DNA of 64,000 nucleotides from Opitutus sp. GAS368 (lineage in GTDB: Bacteria; Verrucomicrobiota; Verrucomicrobiia; Opitutales; Opitutaceae). This document shows, in pieces, positions 17,251-26,504 of this stretch; the stretch's first letter is position 1, and each line of letters begins with the position of its first letter. The DNA lies in the NCBI GenBank assembly GCA_945903465.1, contig CAMDOF010000001.1, positions 119,442 to 183,441 of the forward strand, in the 5' to 3' direction. The notes under the pieces were generated by a model. The model did not search any database and had not been told where the DNA came from. It saw only the letters and a list, made by a program, of their open reading frames with translations. Made by a program: the position numbers and the translations under genes.

Positions 17251-20200
17251 ATGAAAATTACGAACCTTGCTCGATTCGGTTTTGCGCTCACCTTGAGCGC
17301 GGCCTTCGCTCAGATCCCCTATCCTGGAAATGATGCCGATTCCGGTGTTACCCGGATATCAGACCTGCTTGATGTCTACACTGGAAACTTAGCCTTTTCC
17401 ACCCATGACCTCGCCGTGCCGGGAGCCGTCGGGCAGCGCGGCTTGACGTGGGCACGCTCCACTACGAGTCGTACCTCTCAAAAGGAAAATCTCTTCGGGC
17501 TCGGTCACAATTGGGCCCACAATTGGCAGTGGGAGATGGTCGCCGCCGGTCTCGATACCGCGGGCCGCGCCATCATCTCCGTGCGTGTTCCTGGTGGTTG
17601 GGTCTATCGTTTTACCCAAACCTCGCCTGACCAATGGATGTCCGCCCCGTCAGTAAAATTCCGTCTTGCTTCAAGTGGCAGCCGCTTCGTCGTCCTCCAT
17701 CCCGATGGCGGTGAAGTTCGGTTTACCCGTAGCGCCACACCCCAAGGGGCTCTCCATACCTTAACGGAAATCACCGACGCTCAGGGCAGTGCAGTCACTA
17801 TGACTTGGGAGGCCGGGCGTTTGGTGCAGGTGACCGAGCCGGCAGGTCGATCGTTAAAAATCTTTTATCGATCAATGACCCCCGAGAACGCGCCCGCCAA
17901 CGCCCCTTACACTGTAATCGCCAAGGTCGTCGCCAGCAATGGCCAATCGGTCCTGTATAACTACACCTGCCCACTCGGGGCGGATTATCCAGTCCTGACT
18001 ACCGTCACTTATGCTGACGGCGCCACTGCTAAGTACAGCTACGCTGCACCACGCCCGGGGGCGCGCGCGCTCCTGACCGTCGCCGACGATCCCCGGGCGG
18101 ATGCGACCATCCGTGGTCGCTCATTTCTCTACCAAACCTCACCCGAAGCCGCGGCTGGACAGACGAGAGAAATCCGCACGGCTGATGGCCGTACTGTCAT
18201 CCAAAGCCTCGGCGGTGACTCACGGGGTACCCGCAGCTACGCTTTAAAACAGTCGGGTGGCGCGATCCATTATCCAACATTTAATCCTGGAGGAAATCGC
18301 TCGGAGGATATCGATGCGTTGGGCTTCAAAACGAAAACCGAGTTCGATACCGGTGGGCGTGGCTTCAAAATCGCCAGCACGGACAAACTCGGCAAAACAA
18401 CCCGCTTCACCAACGATGCCAACGGCTACGCCGTTGCCAAAATAAACCCCGACGGCTCCACCACCAGCTGGAAACGGGACGCCCGTGGTCGCGTCCTCGC
18501 GGTTACCGATGAACTGAAGCAGACACGCATCTACACGCGAGATAGCGCAGGCCGTGTCACGAAGCTGCAGCTTCCGGACGGCAGCTCTGAGGAAGTTGCC
18601 TATAACCCGCTCGGGCAGGTGGAGAGCGTCAAGGTTGCCAGTGGCGCCGTTTCGCTGTTCACCTACGATTCCCGCGGCCTTCGGAAAAAATTTCTCAGCC
18701 CACTCGGCGAGGCGACCGTTTTTGCGCACGACGACAAAGACCGTCTCGCGGCCATTAACGATGCGCGCGGCCATACAACGAGCTTTGAACGCGACGCAGT
18801 CGGCCGGATAACCGCGGTGATCCATGCGGACGGCGCGCGAGCAAGCGTCGAATATAACCCTTTGGGACAAATTACCCGGAGCACCGACGCCACGGGGGTC
18901 ACCCTTTCACATACCTACGACGAGTTCGGGCGCACCACCACCAGCAAGAAAGCGAGCGCGCTTACACGTTTGGAATATGCGCCCATCGGCTCGAGCTCTG
19001 GCCCGCTCAATAAACCGGTCAGAATCATCTCACCCGAAGGACGTACCACCTCGTTGACCTACGACGCAAACGGGCAGACCACGGCGCGGACGGAAGCCGC
19101 GGGGACCAACCAAGCGATCACCACGCGCGCAGCCTACGACGCCAACGGCCGCCAAACGAGTGTCTCTAACGGGCTCAACAAAACCACCCAGCTTTTCTAC
19201 GATGATCGCGGCCGCCTTACTAAAGTGATGAACGCGCTCAACCACAGCTCGACGTTCAATTATGATGCGGCCGGTAGAAAAATCCGGCAAACGGATGCAG
19301 CTGGAAATACGACCGCATGGACCTACGACCAAATGGGGCGAGTCATCGCTATTACCGATGCCAAAAACCAAGTGACGCGTTATACTTTTAATGACGCGGG
19401 CCAACGGGTGAGTCTGATCGATGCCAAAGGGAATACCTATCGTTTCGAATACGACCTGCTCAACCGCCAGACCGCGATGATCTATCCAGACGGCTCCCGC
19501 GAGAGCTCCGCCTACGACGCAGTCGGCAACAAAGTCCGCAGCATTAACCGGGCTGGCACGAATCGCACCTTTACCTTTGATCGACGCAACCGCGATATCA
19601 CCTCAGAGTGGAGCGATGGTAGCCAAAGGATCGTCAAAGCCTACGACGACGCCGGCCGGATGATTTTAGAAGACAATGGCGTCAGCAGATTAACGTATCG
19701 CTTTGACGCCGCCGGACGTCTCGAGACCGAGACCCAGGACCTCTCAGCCGTCGTAACCGGAGGCACCAGCAACCCCGCCCCCCGCACGATTCGCTACGCC
19801 TACACTGCGGACGGCAGAAAAGACGCCTTGACCTATCCCGACGGCAGCTTGGTCAAATACAACTATGATGCGCTCGGCCAGTTGACGGACATTTCAGGGG
19901 ACGAGATCCCCCCGCCCATCGCAAGTTACCGCTACGATTCCGCCGGCAACGCGACGCGGATGCCCCGAGAAAATCAAACTCAAACTGAAGTGGTTTATGA
20001 CGCCGCGAATCGCGTGACAGAAATCATTGATCGCGGGCTTGATTCCGAGCGTGGCCCGCTGAGCGAGCTCGATTACACTTACGACGAGGTCGGCAACCGT
20101 ACCAGCACCACCGCCGCCTTCAAAGCCGACGGTAAGGGACCACCCGAAGTTTTACGCGATAGCTACACGTATGATGAAACTTACCAAGTGACTGGCGCTG

Positions 20201-21309
20201 ACTACGGCGCGAAAATTAACGGCAAAAATGTCCGGGAACCGGAAAGCAAAGTAAGATTCACCTACGACGCCGTCGGAAATCGGATCACCGTGAACCAAGA
20301 TGGCCGCGTCGCGCACTATACCACGAACGCACTCAACGAATACGTACAGGCGGGCGACTTCGTACCGGCCCATGATCGCAACGGCAACCTCGCCGCGATG
20401 GGCCAGTGGCTGTATCGCTATGACGCACTGAACCGTCTGGTCGGCGCCAGCAACGGCCAGATGACGGCAAAGTTCTACTACGACGCCCAGAACCGCTGCG
20501 TGGCGCGTAGCTACAACGGCACTGTCACGCTGAACTATTACGGAAATTGGAATCTTCTCGAAGAGTGCGACCAGGCTGGCAAGCAAGTCGCCCGCTATGT
20601 TCACGGTAAGCGGATCGACGAGATCGTGGTGATGGTGAACCAACACGGCGTGTTCTATCCGCATCGAGATGTGCTCGGCAATGTGACGATGCTAACGAAC
20701 ACTTCAGGCAAGTTGGTCGAGCGCTACACTTACACGGTCGAGGGCAGGGTAGCTATCGCCGACGCGGTGGGGCGGCCCCTTGACCGGAGCGCCGTCGCTA
20801 ATCGCTGGATGTTTACGGGGCGCGAGTGGTTGGCGGAGTTGGGGCTCTACGATTATCGGAATCGGGTATTCTCCGCGCAGCTCGGGCGATTTATCCAAAC
20901 CGATCCTATTCGCTTCGCCGCCAACGACGTAAATATTTATAGATACGTCAGCAACAACCTTGTTAACCGCACCGACCCCAGCGGACTTGAAGGCGCCTTA
21001 TTTGGGCCCGGGCCAGGCGAGCCTGAGATCGGAGAGGTCGGTCGACCGGGATCATTGGTCGAGAGCGGTGGGTTCATCGCTACCGTGATCGAAAATTTCA
21101 TTCCTGGAGGTTATACCTTCGGTCAGGTTCACGACCGAGTAGTCGGTGAGTTGCTTGATCAGGGATTCCCTGACTTAATAGCCAATGTCCCTACCATGCC
21201 CCTAGCCTATGCTTATGCGTTAACTGACGAATTGGCTGGATTTTTTGGTGACATAATCGGCAGCGCGATGGATTTACTCACAAACCTATGGGATTGGTTG
21301 ACTGAATAA
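17251..21309 (+). CDS. Secreted RHS/YD-repeat protein with variable C-terminal tip
   Basis: A 1352-residue protein with a Sec signal peptide (MKITNLARFGFALTLSAAFA, cut before QIPYPG). The mature start is a DUF6531-like region (GNLAFSTHDLAVPG...GLGHNWAHNWQWEM). Then follow dozens of YD repeats (Y-D-x2-G-R-type, e.g. YDANGRQTS, YDAAGRKIR, YDQMGRVIA). These build a hollow beta-cocoon shell in known RHS proteins. The conserved RHS core end reads LGLYDYRNRVFSAQLGRFIQTDP...NLVNRTDPSGL. The last 106 residues (20989-21306) are a unique, helix-rich hydrophobic tip ending DLLTNLWDWLTE, the position where polymorphic toxins carry their effector; its function is unknown. ATG 17251 is chosen for the signal peptide. 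A lipoprotein gene follows after 63 bases. Confidence 0.9.
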   Translation: MKITNLARFGFALTLSAAFAQIPYPGNDADSGVTRISDLLDVYTGNLAFSTHDLAVPGAVGQRGLTWARSTTSRTSQKENLFGLGHNWAHNWQWEMVAAGLDTAGRAIISVRVPGGWVYRFTQTSPDQWMSAPSVKFRLASSGSRFVVLHPDGGEVRFTRSATPQGALHTLTEITDAQGSAVTMTWEAGRLVQVTEPAGRSLKIFYRSMTPENAPANAPYTVIAKVVASNGQSVLYNYTCPLGADYPVLTTVTYADGATAKYSYAAPRPGARALLTVADDPRADATIRGRSFLYQTSPEAAAGQTREIRTADGRTVIQSLGGDSRGTRSYALKQSGGAIHYPTFNPGGNRSEDIDALGFKTKTEFDTGGRGFKIASTDKLGKTTRFTNDANGYAVAKINPDGSTTSWKRDARGRVLAVTDELKQTRIYTRDSAGRVTKLQLPDGSSEEVAYNPLGQVESVKVASGAVSLFTYDSRGLRKKFLSPLGEATVFAHDDKDRLAAINDARGHTTSFERDAVGRITAVIHADGARASVEYNPLGQITRSTDATGVTLSHTYDEFGRTTTSKKASALTRLEYAPIGSSSGPLNKPVRIISPEGRTTSLTYDANGQTTARTEAAGTNQAITTRAAYDANGRQTSVSNGLNKTTQLFYDDRGRLTKVMNALNHSSTFNYDAAGRKIRQTDAAGNTTAWTYDQMGRVIAITDAKNQVTRYTFNDAGQRVSLIDAKGNTYRFEYDLLNRQTAMIYPDGSRESSAYDAVGNKVRSINRAGTNRTFTFDRRNRDITSEWSDGSQRIVKAYDDAGRMILEDNGVSRLTYRFDAAGRLETETQDLSAVVTGGTSNPAPRTIRYAYTADGRKDALTYPDGSLVKYNYDALGQLTDISGDEIPPPIASYRYDSAGNATRMPRENQTQTEVVYDAANRVTEIIDRGLDSERGPLSELDYTYDEVGNRTSTTAAFKADGKGPPEVLRDSYTYDETYQVTGADYGAKINGKNVREPESKVRFTYDAVGNRITVNQDGRVAHYTTNALNEYVQAGDFVPAHDRNGNLAAMGQWLYRYDALNRLVGASNGQMTAKFYYDAQNRCVARSYNGTVTLNYYGNWNLLEECDQAGKQVARYVHGKRIDEIVVMVNQHGVFYPHRDVLGNVTMLTNTSGKLVERYTYTVEGRVAIADAVGRPLDRSAVANRWMFTGREWLAELGLYDYRNRVFSAQLGRFIQTDPIRFAANDVNIYRYVSNNLVNRTDPSGLEGALFGPGPGEPEIGEVGRPGSLVESGGFIATVIENFIPGGYTFGQVHDRVVGELLDQGFPDLIANVPTMPLAYAYALTDELAGFFGDIIGSAMDLLTNLWDWLTE

Positions 21310-21372
21310 AATCTCCTGTCGTCTCGCTTTTTTATCCGTAAAAAAACTAAAATTGAGCTTAAAAATATTACT

Positions 21373-21879
21373 ATGCGCTTACCCATTCACCGCCGAAATT
21401 ACCAAGCAATCTTGGGCCTTTTGGTTTTATGCTTTTCCCACTCCGGCTGCGTAAAACTCACCGTAGTCGACTCCACGCACTCCCCAGTTTTCGCATCGAT
21501 GGTGGGGGCAGAATTCGAATTGGTCGAAGAATTCATGGCGATAGGCACAAAGTGGGACAGTCGCTCCGTCGCTTTTGACTCAATTTTAGTCGTGCCGCAA
21601 GAGCGGCGCTCCTTCACCAGCCGTTATGTAGACTTGGGGCGCGTGCCGGCCGGCAGTCGGTTCAAGATTGTTGGGGTCGAGACCCGCTGGAGGTTTTCAC
21701 CATCAAACCAATATGTGATCGCCTTTACAAATCATACCATCCCGCAGTCGGCCAACCTACCAACGACCATTCCCGATTATATGGTAAGCTTCCCTGCCTA
21801 CGTAAAAGCGAAGATCCCAAGCGAAGCCCCGAGCCTAAATGAACGTTATTTCCGGCCATTGGGCCGGACATCAAAGTGA
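21373..21879 (+). CDS. Small lipoprotein following the RHS tip (possible immunity protein)
   Basis: A 168-residue protein with a charged N-terminus, a hydrophobic stretch (about residues 13-22, ILGLLVLCFS) and a cysteine at about 26 in SHSGC, a plausible but imperfect lipobox. The mature part has no family I recognise; it contains GRVPAGSRFKIVGVETRW (about 95-112) and ends LNERYFRPLGRTSK. In RHS and contact-dependent systems the gene right after the toxin tip is usually the immunity gene, and a periplasm-facing lipoprotein could block an envelope-acting toxin; that role is inference. A decayed paralogue lies at 22278-22756. Confidence 0.7.
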   Translation: MRLPIHRRNYQAILGLLVLCFSHSGCVKLTVVDSTHSPVFASMVGAEFELVEEFMAIGTKWDSRSVAFDSILVVPQERRSFTSRYVDLGRVPAGSRFKIVGVETRWRFSPSNQYVIAFTNHTIPQSANLPTTIPDYMVSFPAYVKAKIPSEAPSLNERYFRPLGRTSK

Positions 21880-21907
21880 GAGTGCAGTAAACTAGGCGCC
21901 TCCCCAA

Positions 21908-21937
21908 TTCCCCCGCGGATACTCCCGCGGGGGATTT
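21908..21937 (+). terminator. GC-rich hairpin after the lipoprotein gene
   Basis: A perfect 10-bp stem, TCCCCCGCGG (21909-21918) with CCGCGGGGGA (21925-21934), a 6-base loop, followed by only three T. It lies 29 bases after the stop. The short T-tract makes it a moderate terminator candidate. Confidence 0.5.
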
Positions 21938-21984
21938 GGCAGGAATAAGTAGAGCATCGCCGCCACCCCGCGCTGATGCCGAAA

Positions 21985-22230
21985 AAAACTTAAAGTGAAG
22001 TCGTTGACGACGCCGAAAATCGCGTGACAAAAATCACTGATCGCCGGCTCGATATATCGCCGGCTCGATCACCACCCTCGCCCGCTGCGCGAGCTCGCTG
22101 ACGGCAATGACAAGAGCGGCACCCGATCAACATCGCTGCCGCGTTCGTAGCCCTCGGCAAGGGGCCACAAGCAATTATGCGCGCTGCCCGACGCGGATCG
22201 CATCCGAGTTTGAATCACTTTTTACGTCGC
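21985..22230 (+). pseudogene. Decayed fragment of an RHS gene 3' region
   Basis: The DNA from about 21990 matches the live RHS gene from about 19980: a segment reading tgaagt..ttgacgacgccg and then aatcgcgtgaca corresponds to the YDAANRVTEIIDRGLD coding stretch. A later segment, ctcggcaaggggccac, corresponds to the GKGPPE codons near 20130. The copy is full of frame changes and stops and has lost the rest of the core. It is followed by a decayed copy of the lipoprotein gene, so the whole tip/lipoprotein module was once duplicated. Confidence 0.65.
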
Positions 22231-22277
22231 CAGAAAATCCCACGAAATGCCGAAGAAATGCCCACAAAATACTCGCC

Positions 22278-22756
22278 ATAGTCTTACCGATTCACCGCCA
22301 ACCAGACGATGTAACCATTTCGCGTTATTTCACGGGTCGATATCCGAAATCACTTATTTACCTATTTCCGAACCAATGATCGGAGCAGAGCTTGAGCTGG
22401 TGGAGAGTTTATCGCGATAGGCACAGGGTGAGAACCTAAGACAGCGCATGACACCGCTTTGATCATGCCGGTCCTGGGATGGGCGATCGGAGGATTGAGC
22501 GCCGACCGTGGCCGTATGCCGACGGGCAGTCGCGTCAAGATTACTGGCTTTAGTCGAAATAGATCGCAGGTCCTTAAGTTCCAAAAAATACATGATCGTT
22601 TCTCCTGAAAATAAAAACTCTAAGTCAAAAAATCTACCGATCAGAATTCCAGACAAGATCGTTTTTTTTCCGACCGAAGTAAACCTGGGCCCAACGGGAG
22701 AAGCCCCGATGCTGAGCGAGCAATACTTTGGGAAGATTGGCCGAACGAGCCCGTGA
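22278..22756 (+). pseudogene. Decayed paralogue of the RHS-linked lipoprotein
   Basis: It aligns over its whole length with the gene at 21373. The start (ATA instead of ATG, then LPIHR), MIGAELELVES (versus MVGAEFELVEE), GRMPTGSRVKITG (versus GRVPAGSRFKIVG), and the last 50 residues (KKYMIVSP...NLPIRIPDKIVFFP...LSEQYFGKIGRTSP) all correspond. A frameshift near 22410 and in-frame stops break it; the C-terminal third is still open. The lost start codon and frameshift show it is not expressed as a full protein. Confidence 0.75.
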
Positions 22757-23040
22757 CGTGGGCCCCCGCTGGGCAAGTATCATCAGGTAAGAAATGATCG
22801 TTGAATATTCCATTTATCCGCGCCGAACCGGAGCCGTTTCCCGATGACCAGCGGCCGGTTTTCCACAGACGGACACCTTAAGAGGCACCCGCAGCTTTCC
22901 GCCCGTCGCCACTTCCAGCTTAATCGCAAACGCGCGTTCATCGCAGCCGCAAGTCGCTACTCTACAGATCACCAAAACCCGCTCTCGCAATCGATCAGAC
23001 CAACATCTGACCAAGCGACATCCACCAAACATTTTGTAAA
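22757..23040. other. Gap between lipoprotein pseudogene and membrane protein gene
   Basis: 284 bases. A 66-residue open frame at 22844-23044 is polar and unlike any known family, and its stop overlaps the next gene's start codon. I see no convincing gene. Confidence 0.4.
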
Positions 23041-24618
23041 ATGACGATCTGGGCTGTGATCTTTGAAGGACGTTTTTTTCACGGCGAGCACCTGCGCTGG
23101 AATCTTGGTTGGCCGACGCCCAATTATGCGGGTAGCTTTCTCGCCACGCTAATACCTTGGTGTTGGTGGCTCGAACAAGCAATTGCTCCCTCTCGGCGCA
23201 ACCGACCGAACCACGAACACCGAGGCCCGATTTTCTTCTCCAAACGGAGCATAGCTTATTTGAGCCTGCTCGCGACGGAAGCGATCGGCTACTACCTGCT
23301 CGCTCGGACCTATTCACGGGGCGGGCTGGTCGCGCTACTCATAGCCGGTTGCTGGGTCGCGATCGCCGAGGGCGTCGTTCATTTTAAAGCACGCCGATCC
23401 ATTTGGCTGGGACGCGGCTTAGTTCTTGGCGCGGTAATTTTCGGCACCGGATTCAGCACTCGGCTGGATTTTTCACTGATGGCTACAGATGGCGCCGTAC
23501 TTAATCGCCTCGAACTTTGGCGGAACGGTATAGATATGTTGTCGGCCGCACCGTGGCATGGCTGGGGCGCAGGAGAGGCAGGACGTGCCTTTATGAACTG
23601 GTTTCAACCGATCCATCGTACCGAGGGCTATGCGACGATGGTAAACAGCTACCTTCACGTTGGGGTAGAATATGGCGTCCCAATTCTTAGCGGCGTCCTG
23701 ATGGGTATTTCCGCTTTGTTATCTCTCGCATGGCCCGGCGCCTCCTCGGTCATTCCAAACGGAACAGCCGATGCCAAAACGCAGGTGCCCCGCCGGAATC
23801 ACGACGGGACGGAGCGAGCAAATGCATGCCGCGTTTCGGCTGGAGCATCGTTGCTCGCATGGGCAGTCGCAAACGGGTTCACCACCCTCTGGATCGATCC
23901 AAAATTATGGATCATACCCGGCTTAGGCGCAATCGTTCTGCTCGTTAGCATTATCCGAAATCCGGGTAGATCGACAAACCGAGCCAACTTCGCGGTGATT
24001 GCGGGCGGTCCCATTTTATTAACGAGTGGCCTGATCGTTTTCCCGATCGCGGCATCCGGGGGGAACGTTTGGCACGCGGTGCCGGGTTCTGGAAACACGG
24101 TGATACTGAGTGCACCGAGCGCCCCCTGGGCCGATCCATCGCAATCTTGGGCTAGCGTCGACGACGCCCAGATATGGCCCGACCCATCCGTGCTGGGCCC
24201 AAAGCCGGGCAAGGAAGTACGACGCTGGCTAGAAACGCTGGCCCCCGGCACCCGCATCATCGTGCATTCATCTGAGCCGGTCTCCACGAAGTGGGCAGCC
24301 AACACGCCGAGCAACATCGTTTTTTTCGGAAAACACGCGGCACGCTTGAGCAACCTGCCAGCCAGCCCCCTGGGGCAGGTAATTCTTATTCATCCATGCG
24401 GCCCGCCCCCGACAACGCGGTCGTCAATTCTCGTTCCACGAGGAATCGTCGTGCTGATCCCAGAAATTGATCAAGACGGCGAGTCTCGAAGGTGGGCTGA
24501 TTGGGCGTTGGCGAACTCAGCTCACATTATAGTCACACCAAAAGTCGGGCAGGATGTCCGATCGGCCTGGCCCGACATCATGAAAGTTGTAAAATTAGCC
24601 AAGGGTACAGCCCCATGA
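23041..24618 (+). CDS. O-antigen ligase/polymerase-like (Wzy_C type) membrane protein with soluble C-terminal domain
   Basis: A 525-residue protein. The first ~340 residues hold several helices, and the hallmark TYSRGGLVALLIAGCW (about 93-108), typical of the Wzy_C family of O-antigen ligases, polymerases and O-glycosyltransferases. A periplasmic loop NRLELWRNGIDMLSAAPWHGWGAG...YATMVNSYLHVGVEYGVP carries the conserved histidine. The last ~185 residues are soluble and include EVRRWLETLAPGTRIIVHSS and QVILIHPCGPPP; I cannot name this domain. The N-terminus is shorter than usual for the family, so upstream helices may be missing. It lies 28 bases before the next gene, likely co-transcribed. Confidence 0.75.
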   Translation: MTIWAVIFEGRFFHGEHLRWNLGWPTPNYAGSFLATLIPWCWWLEQAIAPSRRNRPNHEHRGPIFFSKRSIAYLSLLATEAIGYYLLARTYSRGGLVALLIAGCWVAIAEGVVHFKARRSIWLGRGLVLGAVIFGTGFSTRLDFSLMATDGAVLNRLELWRNGIDMLSAAPWHGWGAGEAGRAFMNWFQPIHRTEGYATMVNSYLHVGVEYGVPILSGVLMGISALLSLAWPGASSVIPNGTADAKTQVPRRNHDGTERANACRVSAGASLLAWAVANGFTTLWIDPKLWIIPGLGAIVLLVSIIRNPGRSTNRANFAVIAGGPILLTSGLIVFPIAASGGNVWHAVPGSGNTVILSAPSAPWADPSQSWASVDDAQIWPDPSVLGPKPGKEVRRWLETLAPGTRIIVHSSEPVSTKWAANTPSNIVFFGKHAARLSNLPASPLGQVILIHPCGPPPTTRSSILVPRGIVVLIPEIDQDGESRRWADWALANSAHIIVTPKVGQDVRSAWPDIMKVVKLAKGTAP

Positions 24619-24646
24619 ACTTATCGATGGGCCACTTCGACTGACC

Positions 24647-25864
24647 ATGCCGCGCGCAAGAATTTTCTACCAGTTAGCGTGGTTCGGTCGGCACCTTGCG
24701 ACCGCGTTTTTTTGGCTAGCGGGCACGCTTGCGCTGTCGGCAGACCAGCCGGGGTGGTCACCGGTTTCGCCAGCGTGGACCAAAATCGAGGAAAATCTGG
24801 GATCAGTGACGCTCGATGGCACGCTTAAGCTAAACGTGAGAATCGAAGAGCCCGACGTCCTCAAACGCCTCGGAGTACGCTGTGCGTTGATCCACCGGAT
24901 TGAACCGGACCACGCGGGTGCCGCTCGTACGGTATGGCGTTTTTCCGGACTGCAGAGCGATCTCGTCCCCGAGGGACGCGAGCACTTTCGGTGGCGACCA
25001 CTCAGTGGTGCGTCGGTACGTTTTGTTCGCGCTACGATTGAGCGCGCCTTTTCGCAGATCGGTGAAGCGCGATGGGCGATTAGGCAAAGCGCGCCAGACG
25101 AATACGAGATTCGCGGCCATGATGGACAAGTCTGGCGATATGCCCGAGGGCTGCTGGTCGCCGTCCGGCATCCCCAAATCGGTGAACTAAATTTCAACTA
25201 TCGTCAGGGCTTGCTCGCCGAGATCATACTAGTTCAAAGCGATGGGAAAACGGAGCGCTTGTTGGAGATAACGCACGACCGCTCTGCCCGGATTGTCGCG
25301 ATCGCGAACGGCGCGCACCAGCCCCACCTCTTCGTCTGGAGCGTAAGCGGCCAACTGATCAGCTACCGCCGGCCCGACCACACGGAAACCCAGTATGAAT
25401 ATCAAGAAAACAGACTGAGTAAAATCACCGGAGCTGATCGATCCTCCCAAAATTTCAATTGGAAAGAAAATAGCGGCGCAAACCGCGGCGATTCGAAATG
25501 GCCAGCTCTGGTCCACCTCAGTCGCGACGATGCTCGTGACTATGAGTGCACGCTATCGGCTGCAGGAATCCGACTTTGGTCGCGAGACCGCGACTCCGGT
25601 CAAGAAGTACTGACTGTATTCAATCCGCGGTTACGCCAATTGAAACAGTCTATTGGCCGCGACATCCGTATCGTTTTTTTTCGAAACGAAAGCGGTGGGA
25701 GCGGGAACCTGCAACGAATTGAAACGGGCGATGGCGACGTCTTAGAGGAATATCGTTACGATCAACGCGGGAAGCTCGTGGCTATCTTGAGAAAAGGTGA
25801 TTTCGAGCGCACGCTTCGCTACGATGAGGACGGCCGAATCATCGCACTTGATATAAGTCCTTAA
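24647..25864 (+). CDS. Secreted YD-repeat-like protein
   Basis: A 405-residue protein with a signal peptide (about residues 1-31, hydrophobic core HLATAFFWLAGTLAL, cut near SADQ). It has a small number of degenerate RHS/YD-type repeats: YEYQENRLSKITGAD (about 261-275), YRYDQRGKLVAIL (about 369-381) and LRYDEDGRIIALD (about 390-402), with DGQVWRYARGLLVAV and similar strands earlier. It lacks the RHS core terminus and any tip, so it is a short relative, not a toxin carrier. It probably forms an operon with the O-antigen-ligase-like gene. Function unknown. Confidence 0.7.
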   Translation: MPRARIFYQLAWFGRHLATAFFWLAGTLALSADQPGWSPVSPAWTKIEENLGSVTLDGTLKLNVRIEEPDVLKRLGVRCALIHRIEPDHAGAARTVWRFSGLQSDLVPEGREHFRWRPLSGASVRFVRATIERAFSQIGEARWAIRQSAPDEYEIRGHDGQVWRYARGLLVAVRHPQIGELNFNYRQGLLAEIILVQSDGKTERLLEITHDRSARIVAIANGAHQPHLFVWSVSGQLISYRRPDHTETQYEYQENRLSKITGADRSSQNFNWKENSGANRGDSKWPALVHLSRDDARDYECTLSAAGIRLWSRDRDSGQEVLTVFNPRLRQLKQSIGRDIRIVFFRNESGGSGNLQRIETGDGDVLEEYRYDQRGKLVAILRKGDFERTLRYDEDGRIIALDISP

Positions 25865-26504
25865 AAAAAAACACCGCGAATTGCTGTGGAAAGACTTTGT
25901 TTGCTCGAACCCGCCGAGCTTCATTTTGCCGGACTCGGTTTATAAACCGCCCTCAAAATCTCCGTGGATCTCAGGCCGGAGCTTCAGCCGAAGCTCACTC
26001 CGGGCGCGGCGGCAGGGCCCTTCAACGCAAATCCATCCTCGCACCGCATGCTCCCTCTTTCTGTCGATGGCGCATCCGGAGTTAGTGAGCACGTCATTAA
26101 TCTTTTATCCAAGGTGCGAGCGAGACGACCAGATGATCCAAGGACCTCTTTCTCCCCGCACATGCCGGTGTCCATAACGAAGTTTTCACGGCACAAGTTG
26201 TCAGGGCAAGTCGCCCCGCACCAAAAATTGACGGAAACAAGATACTCGTGGGGCAAAGCTACTTTGCTAATCTCGGTTTGCAGAAAAAGCGCAAAACGGC
26301 CCTCCCGCTGGCCCCGTTTCAAAAATCGCGGGTAGCGCGCCGGCGTAAAACGACCACGCATTCGGCCTTCCCCAATTCGCTTTTAAGCCTACCTCCGGAA
26401 AATCACCTATTCATCTGCGATGGTTTATGTTGCCACGAAGTCCGGTTAAACGGCAAACCTACCTGCGCGTTTCGCAACTCTCACTGCCCGCTGATCTTTT
26501 CATT
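25865..26504. other. Intergenic stretch before the beta-propeller gene
   Basis: About 640 bases. Overlapping open frames on both strands (for example a 125-residue frame at 25984-26361 on the minus strand) show no family resemblance. It marks the right end of the AT-richer accessory region. I see no gene. Confidence 0.4.

Noticed and set aside
22814..23317. A 167-residue minus-strand frame
   Set aside because: Overlaps the start of the O-antigen-ligase-like gene on the opposite strand and shows no domain or plausible translation start context.
14945..26426. A tRNA-integrated island with flanking att repeats
   Set aside because: The accessory region does start right after tRNA-Ser, but I found no repeat of the tRNA 3' end at its far side and no integrase next to the tRNA, so I do not call an integrative element.
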